In this document: positions 53,937 through 64,000 of the stretch, piece by piece
How the letters are laid out: the number at the start of each line of letters is the position of its first letter
Numbering within the stretch: the stretch's first letter is position 1
NCBI GenBank assembly: GCA_013399305.1
Contig: VXAI01000004.1
Location: 1,527,768-1,591,767, forward strand
DNA from: Rostratula benghalensis
Taxonomy: Eukaryota; Chordata; Aves; Charadriiformes; Rostratulidae
Length of the DNA: 64,000 nucleotides
Direction: 5' to 3'
The notes under the pieces: model-generated
The model's database searches: none
Told to the model about the DNA's origin: nothing
What the model saw: the letters and a program-made list of their open reading frames with translations, nothing else
Translations under genes and position numbers: made by a program

Positions 53937-56900
53937 TGCACAGGAGCAGCTTTTTAACTCTGGAGGGAGGTGTGCCTATGTCAGATGCAAGGCTTTAGTG
54001 CTCACCAGCAGCGGCAGCGAGTGGCTGAGTGTGGGATGATGTGCTTTACCCCCTGTCTTCAGGGGGCTGCTGTCACTGATGGCAAACCCATGTCCCTCCT
54101 GTGTCTCATGCCTGCAGAGGCTCGCTGCTCTGGTACCAGGAGAGGTCGGAGGAAAGGGGGAGCAGCGAGGAAGCAGACAGTGCTGGATCATGCTGCTGCT
54201 CTTTATATCATTAATGAGGAGGGTAATGGGAAAGAAAGCACACTTTAAAATCTGTGGGTACCTCTGGGTAGGGAAGCACACTTTGCAAGCACTTTGGAGA
54301 GCTAGAAATCAAAGTGGTCTTGACAAATGGGAGAAATGGTCTGAGATCAATAAAATGAGATTCAATAAGGGGGAGTGCGCAGCACACACTTAGAAGGAGG
54401 ACTCAAGAAGATAACGATGCCATGGGGAGGAGCTGGGCTGGCAGCAGCAGAGCAGGGGAAGTCTGGGCAAGTGGCAAGGCAGCAGCCGGTGGTCTGGGAT
54501 GGGGAAGGGGACAACTGGGAGGTGCTGATGGTCATGCCAGATGCGGGGCTGGGGCAATCCCCATTCCTCCCTCCTGAGGGCTGAGCTGGGCAGAGGATGG
54601 CACTCTGATGCTCAGGGTATGATACAGGCAAGTGTGAAGGAGAGCGGGGCATGGTAATAGCCTGGAAAACACTGCTTACAGGGCAAGGATGAAAGAACTG
54701 GTTTGTCCAGGCTAGAAGAGTGGAAGATGAGGGCAGACGTGGCAATGTGTCAAATATGTAAGGATTGCCATTAGACCAGCTATTCTTCAGGTAGGCAGAG
54801 AAGGTGAGCTGTGTCTCAGTGAGAGTGATCTGGGTTAGAGCTAAAGGAAGAGCATGCCATAAACAGCAGAGAGGTGAGTCCTGGGAGAGGGCCGTCCCTG
54901 TCACCAAAGATATTTTAAAAAGGTTAAACAAATATCAGCCGGTGATATCAGACAGGAAAAGAGGGGAAGGGGAGGGGAAGGGAGGCTGGATGATGTCTGG
55001 AGTTCCCTTGAGCCATACATGTCCATGACTGCTGTGATTCAGGTTGGGGTAGTGCCCAAAATGTGTCTGGTGAATTCCACACGTGCCCAGAGTGACTCCT
55101 CATCCCAAGTGGTATGTTGTCCTAAAATGGTCCTTGATTTTTGCAGAGAGGTCATGTCTCTTACAAAATGAGATATTCAGGGCACCAACAGCACCTGTAT
55201 CCCCAGAAGTACAGGCCAACTTTTTAATATTTGAAATTATTTTTTGCAACCTTCCTTCAAGCCTGGCTGAGTTCTACATTCATTCAGATCAAAGTTTCTC
55301 TACTGGCATGACTACAATGCCTGCACTGCCAAAGCTAACATATAATACAAATTAAATGATAAGTTGTATGAAATATTGTTTTATCTATATCCAACACTAA
55401 TATTGTAAGATGTAGAACCCTAACCTCCTTCCTCAAAAATAAAATAAAATGAGGCAAGCCAAAAAAGAGCTGCCAGGAGGAAAAAAAAAAGTTATTCAGT
55501 ATTGTACTGGGCATTAGCTTAACTAGGAAAGGGGAGTGAGGTTAAGATGAATGAAGGCGACATGCAGAATAGGTCAATTCAGCCAATGATATCATAACAA
55601 AGACTGCTGTTTCAGGCATGATCTAGCTAAGTCAGGAGACTTAAGTACAGCATACTCAGGGATGTTGGAGCTAGAAGATTGCATTTAGACAAGGAAAGAA
55701 AATGTCTTCAGGTGTTGTTACTTGAGGCTCAGCTAAATTGACTCACCTTTTCTACTCCTGCTTTGTAGACGTGCCCTATGGGACCCTTGGCAGTCTGAGT
55801 TGTGCTGTGTTGGATAATGTTCACCTTGTCTCCCTGAAGACAGACCAGAAGTAGCTCATACAGATCAGCAAGTTTCACTATTTATTAGATAAGAACTTGA
55901 AGAATTTATTTATTAGAAGATTTTGATCTTCTGTGAGGAAGAAAAGCTTAAACAAAGACAAGAACGGCACATTCTGGTTGCATGGTGAGAAAAAGTCAAA
56001 GCAATCAGGTTTTGCTACCTGTTGTTTGTGCTTTAAGAGACCTCTGCTTACAGCCAGGCGGTAACTCGCAGGCTGGCTTGTATTTCTGCCCATCTGCCAT
56101 CGTCTCTGTGCTATTTCTTGCTCTGTTTCCCCACTTGGCTGGGCTGCACACCAGTGCCTTTTATGGCAGGGCAGGGGAGGCAGTGGACATGGCTGCAGGC
56201 CCCCAGCCCACCCATGCCCACTCATGCTCTTGGGACAAGCGGCACAGTGCCTGGGAGCAGGAAAGGAGGGGGTGGGCAAAGGAGGGTATATTTAGCTTAC
56301 CAAGGAAAAGAGCTGCAAAATTACATCAGCTCAGCTCCATCTTCACAGCGGGGCTGTTCTCCACTGCCTGCCCCATGCCTGCTCCCCTGGCACTGGGTCC
56401 CAGCACCTCTCAGGTTACTCGCCTCCTGTTCTCACCCACTGATGCAGGGGTTATTCCTAAGTGTGAAAACAAATGGCTGAGGACCCACGTGCTTTGCCTC
56501 GCACAGGGCAAAAGCTAGGGCAAGCCCTGTCACTCACCCAGCAGCATTTTGGCAGCATCGGTGGGTTGGGAATTTCAGTCCCTCCCCGTCTCCGGTGGCC
56601 CTGGACACGCTGTGGCTGAGCGCGGCATTTACTGGTGGTTATTCCAGAGCAGAGAGCAGGCTCAAAGTTTTGCAGTCACAAAACCACATTCCTCTGGGTT
56701 TACCCCTCTGACTTCACCACCAGCGTGATAGGAATAACAATTCCAGCCTCTCCAGTGGGGTGGGCTCTGGGCACCCATGTCGCAGAGCAAGGCAGATGAG
56801 TCCTGGTTTGTTTCACCTCTCCAGGCTGGAGCCTTTCCCTTCTGTCAGCCGGGACTGGAGCAGTGTCCAAGAGTCAGAATTCTCTCCCACCTCCCAAAAT

Positions 56901-57169
56901 CAGGGCTAACTCAGGAGATGCCATGGACATCCGCCGTGCCTTTAACGCTAAATGGGGTCTGACCCTACCTGAGGAGCTAAACACAGGCAGTGAAAAAAGC
57001 ACTGTGTATTTTTGAGATTAATGAGGTTTCTTTCACAAGTGACATGGCTGGCTGGATTTTTGGCAGTGCTGAGCATCTGTGACTACTACCACATTCACTC
57101 AGAGCACGTTGGCACGCAGCGCTCTGGAAAATTGGGCCACGTTTCTCCAGTGCAAAAGGCTTGTTGATG

Positions 57170-57490
57170 TGTGGGATATCAAATGTGTAAAATTATTTGC
57201 ACTCTGCTTCTTAATAACAATAAAAGGATGACTCATAATTACTTTCTGGGAATATTAAAATCCTAGACACAATGCTTCTAGCACCATATAGTGAAACTGT
57301 ACAGCAAAGTGTATGAAACGCTGGCCTTTATTACAGAATAGTGATGTCTAATAACTCTCAAGCTCAAGTCTCACCGCAGCATTTATAATTCACATCCATA
57401 ATAACATTTTCCAATTTAACAGCCTGGGGCAGACGCCACAATGCGTTATACAGCACGGATGCAAATAATGAGATAGGATGATGTCATTGT
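57170..57490. promoter_or_regulatory. Conserved-element candidate with POU octamer
   Basis: Repeat-free AT-rich block with an exact ATGCAAAT octamer (57459-57466), a TGACTCATAATTA composite (from 57228), TTTATAATTC and several ATTA cores. It is the strongest enhancer-like stretch right of IRF2BP2 by motif density. Confidence 0.4.
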
Positions 57491-57889
57491 GTAGTGTTCC
57501 TCCTAAGCGATCTAAAAATACTCTCTCCCACTTTCCCACCTTTTATCATCGCCTTCTCTCTCCTGTCTGATGCTTTTGCACCTGTTCCCATGGTAACAGC
57601 TTCTATTGTAGCCCAGACCCTCATGCAGATGTTGTCATTGATCCAACACCTTGCGGCAGCTTTGATGGCGCATTGTCTTCTTGTTTCCTGCCCTCCCGCC
57701 TCCTTTCTCCCCCAGTAAGGATGGGTTGGGGCACTTCCTCCTGCTCTGTGCCTTTGATCTGAAGGAGGAGAAGGGGGAAAGTATCAATTGGGTTTTATTA
57801 CCAATCCTAATCCTACTTGGGGGGCTTTCTGAGAGCTAAAATTATATGCTGTGGAGCAAGCTACAGGTTCGCTTGTGTGGTTGTTGAAA

Positions 57890-57970
57890 TTGGGTGCCTT
57901 AAATAAATCCATTGGAGGAATCAAGGGCAATTAGCTTCGGGAGACCCTAATTAAAACCTCTCTCTGACAG
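57890..57970. promoter_or_regulatory. Small homeodomain-motif block
   Basis: GGCAATTAGCTTCGG and CCCTAATTAAAACC within 60 bp, in low-repeat sequence. Confidence 0.25.
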
Positions 57971-58379
57971 ACCATGGAAAACTTCTGTTTCATAGTAGGA
58001 TGATGATGCTTTACTGCTTGCATAGTCTGAACAGAAGGGTTTTGGGGTTTTTTTCCCAACCCTTTTTCTTCCTTCTGTTTTTTTTTTTTCCCCTTGCTAA
58101 GCGCCTAGGGAAGTTTCCACATTTTGGCTGTGTTCATTGTTCAGGCTCTCCCCACCCAGGCTTGTTGCTCCAGCTTGGCTCAAAGGGAAAGGGAGGGAGG
58201 TGGGAGAGCTGTGCTGGAAAAGCTACACTGTGGATTACTGCTGAAATGAAATGTAGCTCTAAGAAAAAAGCAGAGAACAAGGAAATTCTGCTTAATCACC
58301 TATTGTCTGCAGTTGTTTTGCATTCTTCACCTGTCACTCCTTGCTGGAGTTGGACGTTGTTCTCCTGATTATGAGAACC

Positions 58380-58600
58380 TGACTGGCGGATGGTAATGAA
58401 TGTGTAACTGAAGACCTGGGCTTTCACACCTGCATTATTTATTCACCTAAAGCAGGAGCTGCTCTATATTTAGTGCATGATGTCAGTGGCTTGTTTGCAT
58501 CCTTAGGAATTGGCAGGGAGCCACGTCTCACATGATATATGAAATCACTGATAAATGCTTCTTTTCACTGAAAGAAAAACAGCTTAATAAATACGCCTTT
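58380..58600. promoter_or_regulatory. Conserved-element candidate
   Basis: Repeat-free block with TTTCACACCTGCATTATTTATTC-type wording (E-box next to ATTA), CTATATTTAG (MEF2-like, near 58465) and TTGTTTGCAT. Confidence 0.25.
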
Positions 58601-61600
58601 TTTCTGCTTTCATCTCTTCCCTCCCCACCACGCTCTCTTCCCCTTCTGGGATTTGTCTCTCGGTGGCAGAGCTCAGCAGCATCTGTGAAGTGGAAATGAG
58701 CAGGCAGTGCCGCAGATTGAGATGAGGCCGTGGGTATGCTCAGGAAGTCGCTGCCCTCCCAAGCCCCCCTCTGCTCCCCCCTCCAAAGTCCTGGGGCTCT
58801 GCCAAAGAGCTAGCCAAGCAGGGGGCGGAAGGGAAGAAAGGGAGCGAGGGAGAGCCTCTTCCACGCGGCCCAGGCTTTGTGGGGACGCTGGTATTCCTGG
58901 TATGTAATGAGTTTCAGTTGGATTTTAGCAGGCAGGGAGCAGGCAGGCAGGGAGGGCTCCCACGCGCTTTCCTCGGTGCAGAAATGGCACCGTGACAGAT
59001 ACTAGCAGTTATCTGTCTTCAACATGTCTTCGGTGCAAGCATCCAGCAACAAAATCTTACATTCACGCTTTCGTTGGGGGAACGCAGCTTTTCTGGCACT
59101 GCTGTGAAACCGAAGGTCAGGCAAAAATAGCAAGTTTTATGTATGAAAAATAGATTCTGGTGCCAGATCTTCAGTTCTTGCCATTACCTGGCAGGGCTCC
59201 ATCAAATTTCCATGCACCAGTTCCAGTTCACACCAGCTGAGGGTCTGATCCTTAATTCAAATGTGGGGGGGAGTCAGGGGGCTAAAGAAGCTCGGCTCGA
59301 TGCAGCTCCCAGCTCACAGGCACATGCCCTTCATGATAGCTTAGGGCTAGTTTTCCAAACTCAGCAGGTGCCATGGTTTCATGGCATATCTCTGCTTTCC
59401 ATGGCAGCAGTGATAAGACCTGTAGGGAGCTGCAAATGTATCACTGACAGATCCCGAGGCTACAGCTTGGGGACTGAGTAGGTTGCTGCTTTGGCCGTCA
59501 CTCACTCAGATAAAGAACACAGCCTGCCGTGGGGCCAGTGTCCTCAGCAGTGCCAAGTGAGCTGTGAGAAATAAATTTAAAACAGGTGATTGACCCACAG
59601 AAACAATCAGACTGTTTGCTTCAGCAAGGATTTCTTGCAGTGGGCAAAAGCAGTTAGCATTAACCCAAAGATTTACCCTCCCTAGCATTGCCCTACCAGA
59701 GTTTAACATAATTGCTGCTGGTGGAGACCCAACAAGAAGCAGGAGGAGGAGGAAAAATTAGCCTTGCTGCAGAGCTGCTATGCTGCAGATGAATGACTTT
59801 GCCTGTTTATTAAACAAGCCCATTCAAGCTTCCGCTCCACAACCATTTGCTTGATGGGTTTGAACAATAATGAACCGGGATTAAAAAAACCCTGCCCCTG
59901 AGAAAGTCAGGCTGCTCCAGCAAATGGGATCAAATAAAGTTGGTAATATCATGTGGCCTGTTAATGTTCAGAAATGACATCCATGTATCCTGAGCTTATT
60001 CAAACCAGCATTTTGCTTTGGTTTTGGTGAATGAAGTGACCTGCAGGTTAAGCATCAGAGAGACATTTGGGAGAAATTAAACAGAGAAAGGTGGGGACAG
60101 AACACAAAAGGAAATTCTTTCAAGAGCCTTAGCATAAAACATCTTTCTTTAAAGGAATATGTGAGACAAGGTTTTAGATGAGACAGTTGTCCTCCCAGGA
60201 AAAACATCATGAAATTGTTACAGAGAAACTCGTTAAAGAAAAAAGTCAGCTGATGCCACAAGATGATATCTCGGTAGTCCCAGATGTTTGCTGTTCTGGG
60301 AAAAAGGAGGAAAGATTACTCTCAGAAATTCACCCTGTGTCAGTGGGGTACTCAAGGAAGCTTGGAGTGAGTTTGTAAAATAAATAAAGAAAATTCTTCT
60401 TGGCATAATATAGGTAGCAGCCACAAATAGCTAGCTGCTATTACAAAATGCTGAATGGATCCTGATGGCCTGTCCTGTGCAGGAGCCAGTGTGACGGCTG
60501 CCATGGGCCTGGCAATTACAAAACCTTGGTTGTTTCCTGATCATGTAATGTATTTTCAGTGTAATGCTGGGAGATCCTGATAGTCATCTGTCTCTGTTCC
60601 TCTCAGTAATACTAGAAAATCACTTTTTCCTTTCCCCTAAGGCCGTGATCCTTTGCACGTTGAACATGGGGGACTGGGGTGGTGTCTGCATGCCACTGGG
60701 GTGCCATGCCTCCACCAGCTTGCTTGGTGGCAGATGCTTTGCTCTCCATTTGGGCTTTAGCCATAGCCATGTGACTGCTAAGGATGACCACTTATGCCTG
60801 GGCCAAACCTTGCAGAATAGCCCCTCACTGTTAATACTCTGGCAAGCCACAAGGAGCTCATCTCGCTGGTGCTTGGAGACCACTTTTTGCAGCAGTGTTA
60901 TAGATGAAAGACCATGGCACAAATCCGGGAAGGGAGGGGGAGCCCCACTGATGGGCCAGAAGAACGAGCCTCCTGAGCTCTCCCAGCAGGACACTGAAGG
61001 GACATGGCCTGACAAGGCTAGTTGTCACTCCTGGCACTAGCAACCATCCCGGGGAGCTGTAGCCGGCACAGTCCTAGCTGCAAGTAGGGTGAGTGGTACA
61101 TGGAGCAGAGGCAGCCACCCCCAAAGAAATCCCGCAAAGCAGCTTTTTAATGTGTCGCTCCCAAAATCCCCACCACAATCAGCACTCAGCTACTGTGAAT
61201 GTAAGGGGTGGTGTGTGTGGCTGAGCTGCAGGGACAGGGGCTGTGTGCAATGGCTCTGGGCTCTCCCAACTTGCTCTGGGTCATCTTAAAGCTTGTGCAT
61301 GCAAGGGAAAAGACAACATTGTGCCTGGTGTGCAGGTAGAGGCGCGGTGCTTAAACCTGCACCTGGAGTGGTGGGAGTTCTTACTAGGGGGTCTGGACCT
61401 GATCTAGCCTAGCTTGCACTGGCAAATTTCCTACTGACGGCAGTAGGCCAATATCACAGCTATGTGACATGCAGACACAGCACTCAAACACCTAAGCCAG
61501 ATTTATTTCACACATTTCATTATTTCGGGAGATGTTTCCATGGAGGTTCTCATTTCAGTGTAGCAGTCCTCTGTTTCACTGCAGCCAAAGACCTGACCGT

Positions 61601-64000
61601 GACTTCAGCATCATTTAACAGCTGAGGAAATTAAGTGAGAGAAGGCTGAATTGTCAGAGAGCTAGGCTAGCGGGGACACCAGCGGGTGGCCTTAAAGCAG
61701 TGGAAAGTCCACTGAGGCGGGGACTGAATTAAGAAAGTGTGATTACTTTTTTTTTTTTTTTCCCTCTCCAGTGAAACCTGGGAGATCACCTGCAAAGCTT
61801 TGCTTGCAAACAGAGACGATGGAGGTGTCCAGGAGATACATCTCAGAGGCTCCCTGGAGCATGAAACTGCTCTCTCTGGGCTGAAGCCAGATGGAGAGGC
61901 ATTTTACACTTGCCATTTTTGACCAGAGGATTTAAGGGCCATCCAGCAGAGTATCTATCTCCAGAAACACAAATAATCAATTAGTTTTGGTGTTGTCAAA
62001 TGGCTGTACTAAAGCAACAGAGATAGACAGAGAGGTAAGATGTCAGCGACAGAGCTGGGAGGTTAAGCCAGATAGACCGAGTCTCTCTCCAGGAAATAAC
62101 CACAGTGCATACCTTCCTCTTTGGCCCACAGCAGTTGCATCTTAAACCCTGTTAATCTGGATCAGTAACAGAGCTATTCTCTTCTAGAGGGTCAAAAGTG
62201 CTTTTCATATATTTTCTTAACACGGCAATAACCTAGGTCTTTACTATTCAAGGAAAAGGCAAGTTGCTCTGGTTATTTATCTTCATCTAGTACTTTGCTT
62301 CACATGAAGCTGCAAATGCAAAGAATATCTACATATCCTCAAAGCCTCATAACCCCTAAACATTTAATAAGAAATAAGACGTTAGTGACCCACCATCCAG
62401 ACATCCAGACCAATTTTCAGCTGAAACCCTGACAACAATGGAGTGATTCAAAGCTTGCAGATGTTTCATGAAGATTTTCTCAGAACATCGAGTCAGATGG
62501 ATTTCACAAGTGGGCTCTGTTTGCCATCAGACAAATATGATATATACTATATTCACCTTTACCCATAAACCACTCAAACGAGGCTTCATCAAAGAAAGTA
62601 TGCTTTTCATCATGCTTTTTACTGGCAACGGAGCTGTGCCCAGAAGTACTACGTGCTAAGCCTTTTTTCTTGTAAATACTTACAGGCTTATTTCTCATCC
62701 TCCCTCACTCAGGGTATGGTAGGAACTCAGGAAGGGGAATGACACTTCCACATTGTTGTTGGTATGGCCTGTGAGGAGCCTTTTTTATGCCAGGCTGGGG
62801 AAGAGAAACAGCTTACTTCCCCCTTATTTTGGAGTTCAGCCTTAATTGCATATGTGATGTCCTTCAGTGTAATCAGTTATTCCCTTGTTCAGAGCTCTCC
62901 TAAGTCCCTGGTTGACCTTCACTGTCCCTCTAGCTCTTTGTCCCTCCTGGCAACAGATAAGATAAAACCTGTCAATGTGTTAGAGAGCTCTAGCAGATCT
63001 TTCCTGTGTGCATTAGGTTGCAGTTGTTCCCTGACATTGTGTTGCCTGCTTGTCCAAGTTTGGCTCTGATTGATGGAAGCTAGGAGAAGTTGTTTGTACA
63101 GATACGGCAGCCCCATGACATGGGAAAAAAACAGGGTCAGGTTAGGCTCACCAGTGTAAGAAATTAAGTGATGAAGTAGACACTCCCTCTATCTTTACTC
63201 CATATGTAAGGAAACATTTTGTGCCCTTTCCCCTATCTCTTGGCTGCTGGGGAACAGAAGAAGGTGTACTGGGACCTGTCAGGACTGTCTTACCTTTCCC
63301 CTTCCCTTCCTCTCAACTTCATCTCGACTGCCCTCCCTGATCTTTTCTGCCTTTGCCTTTCTCATGCCTCTCCCTTAGCTCTTTCCTAATCAAGACCTTA
63401 AACCCCATCTCTTTTCACATTGATCATGGCTCTATGGTGGTATTTGCAAACTCATTTATTTCCCCTCTGCTCCTTTGTTCAATCCCTTTTATTGCCTTGT
63501 CTCTCTCATGATAGGTCTTCAGGTCAACAAGAACTGCCCCATGGTTTGGACCTGTACAATGCCTTGCCAAGTGCAGATCCAGTTCCATCTGTCCCTTGCA
63601 TATGGCTGCAGCAGAACAGAGAAACCCCGCGTGCATCCCAATTCACCATAAAACTCAAGAGCAGCAAGTTCTCCTTTAAATTTGGCTTTCTGCCAAGTGG
63701 GCTGGGCTTGTCCCATGGGCCAGCCCTATTGGGCCCACAAGACTTTTTGTCACTAGAGTGACATGACTGGACACGACACATAGCAAAGAAGAGGTCACTG
63801 TGGCAATCAATATGCCAACACTATAGGTTAAAAAGATTTGCCTTTCAGAAAAGAGAGGCTCCTAATCCAGGAAATAAGGCCTTCACCAAAACCTTGAGCA
63901 GCAGGGCTTGGTCTTTTACAAGTCTGCCCTATGGGAACTAGAGCCAGGGGAAACATCATTTGCGAACTGAAGTCTCTGAATAGCAATGGACATTGTTCCC
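58601..64000. other. Intergenic DNA to the window end, no gene seen
   Basis: GCAGGCAGGG-type direct repeats near 58930, T15 at 61747-61761, and a faint MIR-like phrase CATTTAACAGCTGAGGAAATT near 61613. The right edge does not cut a recognisable gene. Frames up to 158 codons (+, 60564-61040) lack domains. Confidence 0.5.
59224..59252. mobile_element. Short remnant resembling the end of the same ancient repeat
   Basis: TTCACACCAGCTGAGGGTC followed by TGATCC resembles the terminal wording of the repeat type suggested at 44.06 kb. It is only about 30 bp long. Confidence 0.25.

Larger units (their letters stand above)
52746..57169. other. Intergenic DNA apart from the 53.6-kb block
   Basis: Frames up to 189 codons (−, 54362-54931) without domains. 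Purine-rich GGGGAAGGGGAGGGGAAGG stretch at 54963-54982. Confidence 0.5.

Noticed and set aside
61608..62060. MIR-like phrases (CATTTAACAGCTGAGGAAATT; GTCAGCGACAGAGCTGGGA)
   Set aside because: Too short and diverged to call without an alignment to repeat consensus sequences.
1..64000. CRISPR arrays, tRNA or rRNA genes, endogenous retroviral genes or LTRs
   Set aside because: Looked for and not seen. No regularly spaced repeats, cloverleaf sequences, retroviral coding motifs or paired LTRs were recognised.

Overview
The window is vertebrate nuclear DNA, most likely from a bird. The evidence is one intron-split GC-rich gene in a CpG island, long single-copy non-coding flanks, microsatellites and homopolymer runs, and CR1-type LINE remnants. 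One of these (28.5 kb) keeps the AGAATCATAGAAT-type terminal repeat typical of avian CR1. There are no operons, ribosome-binding sites, CRISPR arrays or recognisable rRNA or tRNA genes. Species identity cannot be fixed from the sequence.

Only one protein-coding gene can be firmly supported: IRF2BP2 (interferon regulatory factor 2 binding protein 2), on the + strand. It has two coding exons (33316-34348 and 34611-35329) joined across a 262-nt GT-AG intron and encodes 583 residues. An atypical C4 zinc finger lies at the N-terminus, an RKRK nuclear-localisation motif follows the splice junction, and a C-terminal RING finger ends the protein. The gene lies in a CpG island of about 4 kb (roughly 31.1-35.35 kb). 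The island contains a 242-N assembly gap (32696-32937), an exact NRF1 motif, a G-quadruplex motif and a (GGA)9(GGC)3 tract just before the start codon. A 3' UTR of about 3 kb follows, rich in long U tracts, with a Pumilio element and several poly(A) signals; the best 3' end is near 38350.

Layout: 1-4.85 kb is intergenic; 4.85-6.72 kb is an ancient minus-strand CR1/L3-like LINE; 6.7-28.5 kb is intergenic with candidate regulatory clusters (paired NF-E2/MARE sites at 16.2-16.4 kb, a bZIP cluster at 22.44 kb, a possible exon at 23.6-23.8 kb, a GC-rich TATA promoter candidate at 28.04 kb). At 28.5-28.76 kb is a younger CR1 tail, and 31-38.4 kb holds IRF2BP2. From 38.4 to 64 kb no gene is seen, but there are a two-block pentanucleotide array (40.44 kb), CTCF-like sites and several AT-rich, homeodomain/POU-motif-rich blocks that resemble conserved enhancers. 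A single regulator gene in otherwise gene-free, motif-rich DNA suggests a regulatory gene desert serving IRF2BP2; this is inference.

No convincing new biological system is visible. The leads most worth testing are the 23.6-kb exon-like block, the repeated NF-E2/MARE decamers, the intron-retention reading frame of IRF2BP2, and the U-tract-rich 3' UTR.
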